Below are positions 12,761-17,072 of a stretch of 17,072 nt of DNA, in pieces (positions within the stretch are counted from its first letter, which is position 1; each line of letters starts with the position of its first letter). The translations under genes and the position numbers were made by a program. The DNA is taken from NCBI GenBank assembly GCA_027622635.1, contig JAQBYK010000013.1, positions 1 to 17,072 of the forward strand, written 5' to 3'. The notes under the pieces were generated by a model. The model ran no database searches and was not told where the DNA came from. It saw only the letters and a program-made list of their open reading frames with translations. The stretch is from a bacterium. Lineage in GTDB: Bacteria > Patescibacteriota > Gracilibacteria > UBA1369 > LOWO2-01-FULL-3.

Positions 12761-13516
12761 TCACCTTGCTACAAAGGCAGTGGCTCCCAGCCAGGCGAGA
12801 TTGAATATTGAGCGCATTGATTTGGCAAGAGTAGGGGACTCAATGATTAATCCGATTACTTCGTCAGGATTTAGCGATACTACTGCTACTTTGTTTTCGT
12901 ATATCGAAATATCATTTTCGAAGTAAAATTCGTCTTTGTTGACTAATAAAATCTCAACCAAGTTTTTGTCGTAGTCTTTTGGATAGAATTGTTTGATTAG
13001 TTTTGTTGCGTCTTTAGTGGAAGGTGAGATGATACGAGTTTTGATTTTATTCTTGATTTTCTTTTCGCAGAATTTCTTAAAATAGTCGGACATTATGTTT
13101 CCCAGACCATTCAGGTTTGTGTAGCCAAGTAATTCCTCTTTTGTATTAAGAATGTCTTCAAAAATTGTTTTTACTCCTTCAATTCCTTCGTAAAAACGTA
13201 TTTTTGGTTTGAAGGCTAATGTATTCGAGATTGATAGAAGTTGAGGAATTAACTCTTTGGCTTTTTCGAGTTTTTCTTCCTGGATATTTGCAATTACTTG
13301 AGGAGGTTCCGCATTGAACCACAAAACTTTTCCTTTGTTGAAAGAGTTAAGAAAGCCTTTTGATTTGAGGTTGTTTAGGGTGTGGTAGCAGGTTGCTCTG
13401 TTTACGCCTGCTTTTCTTGCAATGTTGCTTGCGTAGGAGCCGCCTAGTTCTAGTGTTGCAAGATATACTTTTGCTTCTTCTTGGCTAAGTCCTAATTGAG
13501 TTAGTTCTGCGAGCAT
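12761..13516 (-). CDS. TrmB-family transcriptional regulator, 251 aa
   Basis: Residues 1-75 form a winged helix: LTQLGLSQEEAKVYLATLEL, the recognition region ASNIARKAGVNRATCYHTLNNLKSKGFL, and a wing GKVLWFNAEPP. A helix of about 25 residues follows, and the rest (about 105-251; KIRFYEGIEGVKTIFEDIL, ELLGYTNLNGL, KIKTRIISPS, VAVVSLNPDEVIGLIIES) is the PLD-like ligand or dimer domain that follows TrmB HTHs in many archaea and CPR bacteria. It may sense a sugar or other small molecule; ligand unknown. ATG 13516 fits the domain start. It is convergent with tRNA-Gln and divergent from the Cys-rich genes, which it might control; that is only a positional argument. Ends in TGA. Confidence 0.85.
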   Translation of the reverse strand: MLAELTQLGLSQEEAKVYLATLELGGSYASNIARKAGVNRATCYHTLNNLKSKGFLNSFNKGKVLWFNAEPPQVIANIQEEKLEKAKELIPQLLSISNTLAFKPKIRFYEGIEGVKTIFEDILNTKEELLGYTNLNGLGNIMSDYFKKFCEKKIKNKIKTRIISPSTKDATKLIKQFYPKDYDKNLVEILLVNKDEFYFENDISIYENKVAVVSLNPDEVIGLIIESPTLAKSMRSIFNLAWLGATAFVAR

Positions 13517-13519
13517 GAT

Positions 13520-13563
13520 TGTTGTTCAGATTTTTCAACAGTTTAGGCTTTACTATTATTGTA
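13520..13563 (-). promoter_or_regulatory. Possible promoter and operator of the TrmB gene
   Basis: TACAAT on the - strand (13558-13563) may be a -10 box with a leader of about 35 bases. TGTTG (13520-13524) and CAACA (13536-13540) form an inverted repeat with 11-base spacing, a plausible autoregulatory site. Both are weak. Confidence 0.3.
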
Positions 13564-13631
13564 TACCTAGTTTACCCTGTTGGCAAGCACTATTCTGCAA
13601 GTTAGTATTGTTTGGTTTTGCGGACAGGGGC

Positions 13632-13660
13632 TTGACGGTGCGGCCAATTTTAGTTATAAT
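13632..13660 (+). promoter_or_regulatory. Strong sigma-70-type promoter of the Cys-rich gene
   Basis: TTGACG (13632-13637), exactly 17 bases, TATAAT (13655-13660). This is the best promoter in the window. Leader of about 32 bases to ATG 13699, without Shine-Dalgarno. Confidence 0.75.
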
Positions 13661-13698
13661 GTGGTACTACAATTTCTTAATCTAAATAACCCAAATTT

Positions 13699-15378
13699 AT
13701 GCAAAAAACATGTAAACAATGCGGCTCAGGATTCCAGATTCCTCAAGAGGACATGGAGTTCTATAAAAGGATTGCTGTCAAAGTAGGGGACAAGAAGATT
13801 GAAATGCCGTCTCCGACTTTATGCTTTGCTTGTAGGCATCAAAAACGGCTCGCATTCCGGAATGAGATGTTTTTGTATCACAGGAAATGTGATCACAGCG
13901 GAAAGCAGATTATTTCGATGTACTCGCCGGATAAGCCTTATCAAATTTATGATCAGCATATTTGGTGGAGTGATGATTGGGATCCATTTGAATATGGACA
14001 GGAGTTTGATTTTTCACGGCCTTTTTTTGAGCAATACAGGGAACTTCAGCTAAAAGTTCCACGTATGAGTGTGAATAATATTAATGCTGAAAATAGTGAT
14101 TACTGTAATTTATCTTTGAACGACAAAAATTGTTATTTGGTTTTTACTGCCGATGATAATGAGGATTGTGCCTATGGTCGCTTCTTTGATCGGAATTATC
14201 GCTCTTTTGATTGTGACTACACATATGACTCAATTGATTGCTATGAATGTATGGATATGGCGAAGTGTAATGGCTGTAGTTATAGCCATAAATGTGTGAA
14301 TAGTAGTGGGCTTTTTCTTTGCTATAACATGATTGGTTGTCATGATTGTATTGGATCTGCAAATCTTCGAAATAAGCAGCATTATATTTTTAATGAATCT
14401 TATACTCCTGAGGAATATGAGAAAAAGAAGGCTGATATGGCTTTGTCGACGCATTCCGGTTTAGAGAATGCTCGAAAACAATATGAAGAATCCCTGGAAA
14501 AACAGCCTCGTAAGTATCTTGAAATTGTTAATTGTGAGGACTCTTTAGGTGATTATTTGAGAGACTGTAAGAATGCCCAGTATTGTTATAACGGCTTTGG
14601 GCTTGAGGATTGTAAGTATATGATTAATTGTTGGAAGGCCAAGGATTGTTATGATTGGGATTTTGTTGGGGCTACAGGCAGTGAACTTTGCCATGAGATG
14701 GGAAGTAGTGCTTATAACATGGTTAATTGTCACTTTTGTAATGGCTGTTGGGAAAATTGTAGCGAGATATATTACGCGGAACTATGCCTGAATTCCAAGA
14801 ACTTGTTTGGCTGTATTTCGCTTAGGCATAAGCAATATTGTATTTTGAATAAGCAATATTCCCGAGAAGAATATGAAGAGCTATTACCTCGAATTATTGA
14901 ACATATGAAAAATAGTGGTGAGTGGGGAGAATTCTTTCCTATAGAATTATCAACATTTGCATACAATGAAACTGTAGCTGCGGAGTATTTTCCGCTTGAA
15001 AAAGCGGAGTCTGAAAAGCGAGGATGGGGTTGGATCGATGACGATACGGGAAAAATGTATAGCGGTCCGAATTATGAAATACCCGATGACATAAAGGATG
15101 TTGAGGATGGTATTTGTAAGGAAATTTTGATTTGTGAAGAGACCGGCAAGCCTTATAAAATTATTCCTCAGGAACTTCGGTTTTGTAAAATGAAAGGTTT
15201 GCCTGTGCCGAAGGTTTCACCTAGGCAGAGACATAAAAGTCGTATGACCTTGAGGAATCCATTGCATCTCTGGGAGCGAAAATGTGACAAATGCAATGCT
15301 GATATTAGAACTACTTATGAACCGAAAAGGCCTGAGCCTGTCTATTGCGAGAAATGTTATAGAGAGGAAGTTTATTAG
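13699..15378 (+). CDS. Cys-rich protein with terminal zinc ribbons, 559 aa (paralogue 1)
   Basis: About 38 cysteines in 559 residues. N-terminal zinc ribbon: CKQCGSGFQIPQEDMEFY, then PTLCFACRHQKR. C-terminal zinc ribbon: CDKCNADIRTTYEP, then VYCEKCYREEVY. Between them, one Cys-poor block (DKPYQIYDQHIWWSDDW, FDFSRPFFEQY) leads to two stretches of short Cys-bearing repeats (about 140-220 and 275-385) such as DCYECMDMAKCNGC and NCHFCNGCWENC, which read like turns of a solenoid. Conserved blocks YCILNKQYSREEYEELLP, GEWGEFFP and FAYNETVAAEYFPL follow. No signal peptide or membrane helix. The function is unknown to me; metal binding or an RNA/protein scaffold are possibilities. Tandem with paralogue 2, each with its own promoter. 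Confidence 0.85.
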   Translation: MQKTCKQCGSGFQIPQEDMEFYKRIAVKVGDKKIEMPSPTLCFACRHQKRLAFRNEMFLYHRKCDHSGKQIISMYSPDKPYQIYDQHIWWSDDWDPFEYGQEFDFSRPFFEQYRELQLKVPRMSVNNINAENSDYCNLSLNDKNCYLVFTADDNEDCAYGRFFDRNYRSFDCDYTYDSIDCYECMDMAKCNGCSYSHKCVNSSGLFLCYNMIGCHDCIGSANLRNKQHYIFNESYTPEEYEKKKADMALSTHSGLENARKQYEESLEKQPRKYLEIVNCEDSLGDYLRDCKNAQYCYNGFGLEDCKYMINCWKAKDCYDWDFVGATGSELCHEMGSSAYNMVNCHFCNGCWENCSEIYYAELCLNSKNLFGCISLRHKQYCILNKQYSREEYEELLPRIIEHMKNSGEWGEFFPIELSTFAYNETVAAEYFPLEKAESEKRGWGWIDDDTGKMYSGPNYEIPDDIKDVEDGICKEILICEETGKPYKIIPQELRFCKMKGLPVPKVSPRQRHKSRMTLRNPLHLWERKCDKCNADIRTTYEPKRPEPVYCEKCYREEVY

Positions 15379-15382
15379 CAAT

Positions 15383-15424
15383 GGCTTTAAGAAGCCCTTT
15401 GATGTGCGGACTTTCGCCGGCGAA
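15383..15424 (+). terminator. Hairpins between the two Cys-rich genes
   Basis: GGCTT-TAAG-AAGCC (15383-15396) followed by CTTT, then the 12-base palindrome TTCGCCGGCGAA (15413-15424) and a loosely T-rich stretch. One or both may end the first transcript. Weak as intrinsic terminators because the T-tracts are short. Confidence 0.35.
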
Positions 15425-15441
15425 GAGATTTTGGGTTGATT

Positions 15442-15469
15442 TTGGATTTGTCAATTTGTCTGATAAAAT
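15442..15469 (+). promoter_or_regulatory. Promoter of Cys-rich paralogue 2
   Basis: TTGGAT (15442-15447), 16 bases, TAAAAT (15464-15469). The predicted start point falls at about the ATG (15477), so the mRNA would be leaderless. Confidence 0.4.
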
Positions 15470-15476
15470 TTCTTAT

Positions 15477-17072
15477 ATGAAAAGGCAGTGTAAACAGTGC
15501 AAGGAGGAATTTGAAATTACCGATGATGACCTGGAGTTTTATGAAAAAGTTTCGCCGGTTATTGGAGGACGAAAATTTTCCATACCTTCTCCGACTTTAT
15601 GTCCGGATTGCAGATGTCAGAGAAGGCTTGTTTGGCGCAACGAACGAGCACTATACAAAAGGAAATGTGACCTGACAGGTGCATCTTTTATATCCTGGAT
15701 TGCTCCGGATAAGCCCTATAAAGCTTACAAAAATGAAGCGTGGTGGGGAGATAAGTGGAATGTTTTGGATTATGGAAGAGATTTCGATTTTAGTAGACCT
15801 TTTTTTGAGCAATTTGATGAGCTTCTCGTGGAGGTTCCTTGGATGGGCATTCTTATTGATAAGACTGAGAATAGTGATTATGTGAATTTTTGTAATAATG
15901 TTAAAAATTGTTACTTAATTTATGGTAGCAACAACAATGAAGATTGCATGTATTCGACCTATCTCACTAATTGTAGTGATTGTTTAGATTTATTGCATGG
16001 GGATGGTTGTAGTCTTTGTTACGATTGTATCGATACGACTGATTGTTATAATTGTAAGCATTGTCTGAGGTGCACTAATTCAAGTGACTTGATTATGTGC
16101 GAAAATTGTCAAAATTGTCGTAATTGTTTTGGATGTGTGAATTTGGTTGGGAAAGACTATTGTTTTTTTAATGAATTGCTTGGCAAAGAGGGTTATGAAG
16201 AAAAAATGAAAGAAATTGATACCGGTTCTTACGAAGTACTCATTGATCAATTCACGAGGTTTTACGAGCATCGTTTAAAATTTCCGAAACGATTAAATAC
16301 AAATTTGAATTGCGAAAATTGCACTGGTGATGGAATCCGAGATTCCAAAAACGTATTCGAGAGTTATGATGTTATTGGAGCTGAGGATTGTAAATGGATA
16401 ATGTTGTCACATGGAGGTGTGAAGGATTGCCAGGACTGTTTTGGAATTGAAGAAAATGAGCTGTGTTATCAAACTGTTGCAAATGGAGTTCCATCTACTA
16501 ATACTAGTTTTGCGGTTTATGCTTGGAAAGGTGTCCATGATAGTTACTATCTGGTTTTAAGTCCCGGGTCTCAAAATTGTTTTGCTTGTATGGGTCTGAA
16601 TAAGGGGAAATATTGTATTTTGAATAAACAATATTCCAAGAAAGAATATGAGGAGATGGTTCCACGAATAATTGAACATATGCAAAAAACCGGAGAATGG
16701 GGCGAATTTCTTCCCGGTTCAATTTCACCCTTTGCTTATAATGAAACTATGGCTCAGGATTATTTCCCATTGTCAGAAGATGAGGCGCTTGAGAAAGGCT
16801 TTAAATGGGTTAATGATAGGGATGAGCTTGATGTTGAAGGTGCTATCTCTGTAAATGAATTGCCAGATAATATCAGAGATGTGGGTGATGGTATTTTGGA
16901 AAAAATCATTAAATGTGAAGCTACCGGGAAACCTTTTAAAATTAATGCACAGGAGCTTGGATTTTACAAACGCCATGATATTCCTTTGCCGAGAAAGCAT
17001 TCAGACCGCAGGCATTTGGAGAGGATGGCTCTTCGGAATCCGCAAAAACTTTGGGATAGAAAATGTGATAAG
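15477..17072 (+). CDS. Cys-rich protein with N-terminal zinc ribbon (paralogue 2), partial at window end
   Basis: Open for 532 codons to the last base with no stop, so the 3' end is missing. It starts MKRQCKQCKEEFEITDDDLEFY and has PTLCPDCRCQRR, completing the zinc ribbon. It shares with paralogue 1 the blocks DKPYKAY, WW, FDFSRPFFEQF, the Cys-rich solenoid-like stretch (SDCLDLLHGDGCSLCYDC, NCKHCLRCTNS, CENCQNCRNCFGC), YCILNKQYSKKEYEEMVP, GEWGEFLP, FAYNETMAQDYFPL and TGKPFKI. The last residues KCDK match the beginning of paralogue 1's C-terminal ribbon, so only about 25 codons should be missing. The two are too diverged in the Cys-rich middle to be a recent duplication. Function unknown. Confidence 0.85.
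   Translation, partial: MKRQCKQCKEEFEITDDDLEFYEKVSPVIGGRKFSIPSPTLCPDCRCQRRLVWRNERALYKRKCDLTGASFISWIAPDKPYKAYKNEAWWGDKWNVLDYGRDFDFSRPFFEQFDELLVEVPWMGILIDKTENSDYVNFCNNVKNCYLIYGSNNNEDCMYSTYLTNCSDCLDLLHGDGCSLCYDCIDTTDCYNCKHCLRCTNSSDLIMCENCQNCRNCFGCVNLVGKDYCFFNELLGKEGYEEKMKEIDTGSYEVLIDQFTRFYEHRLKFPKRLNTNLNCENCTGDGIRDSKNVFESYDVIGAEDCKWIMLSHGGVKDCQDCFGIEENELCYQTVANGVPSTNTSFAVYAWKGVHDSYYLVLSPGSQNCFACMGLNKGKYCILNKQYSKKEYEEMVPRIIEHMQKTGEWGEFLPGSISPFAYNETMAQDYFPLSEDEALEKGFKWVNDRDELDVEGAISVNELPDNIRDVGDGILEKIIKCEATGKPFKINAQELGFYKRHDIPLPRKHSDRRHLERMALRNPQKLWDRKCDK

Noticed and set aside
3..17072. Alternative code with TGA as glycine
   Set aside because: Genes ending at 1574, 8355 and 12761 stop at TGA right where their domains end, and no clear gene has an internal TGA.

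Overview
The window is AT-rich bacterial DNA read with the standard bacterial code. At least three genes end on TGA (1574, 8355 and 12761) and none of the clear genes carries an in-frame TGA, so the TGA=Gly code of Absconditabacteria/Gracilibacteria BD1-5 is not in use. Several traits together suggest a Patescibacteria (CPR) genome, perhaps Peregrinibacteria-like, but this is inference and no rRNA is present. The traits are a near absence of Shine-Dalgarno sites, -10 boxes lying only 6-25 bases before start codons (leaderless or near-leaderless transcripts), a TrmB-type regulator, encoded CCA on the tRNAs, and very Cys-rich tandem proteins.

Layout. 3-1574: exported FG-GAP/ASPIC-UnbV protein. 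1575-6260: an accessory island on the + strand built around a 31-bp repeat (here called R: R1 2050, R2 3105, R3 4797/4978, R4 6189). Between successive R copies lies one gene with its own -10 box: an orphan protein (2159), a protein with a possible caspase-like His/Cys dyad (3207) and a degenerate methyltransferase-like protein (5107). R1 and R4 form the 3' ends of two decayed copies of a serine-recombinase C-terminus. Both copies break at the same codon, and their last 74 bases are almost identical although the coding part upstream has diverged. The first copy truncates what looks like the start of a glutamate-cysteine ligase gene. R3 is split by a GC-rich insert full of hairpins.

6300-9494 (- strand): a small basic ORF, a TPR protein with 102-bp DNA repeats and a transglutaminase-like N-terminal part, tRNA-Asn(GTT), and a THUMP/Trm11-type RNA methyltransferase. 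9501-12720 (+ strand): a 53-aa membrane protein overlapping the methyltransferase promoter, ssb, two structured non-coding stretches (the first ending in a terminator with a competing alternative pairing), guanylate kinase, alanine dehydrogenase and tRNA-Gln(CTG). 12761-13516 (-): TrmB-family regulator. 13699-17072 (+): two tandem Cys-rich paralogues with terminal zinc ribbons, the second running off the window.

How it fits together: the right half is mostly core information processing and metabolism (ssb, gmk, ald, tRNAs, tRNA methyltransferase). The left third looks like a site-specific cassette array, integron-like in logic but associated with a serine recombinase and a tRNA-3'-end-like repeat. 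It is the best candidate here for an undescribed system. No intact recombinase is in the window, so movement would need an enzyme supplied in trans, or the array is a fossil.
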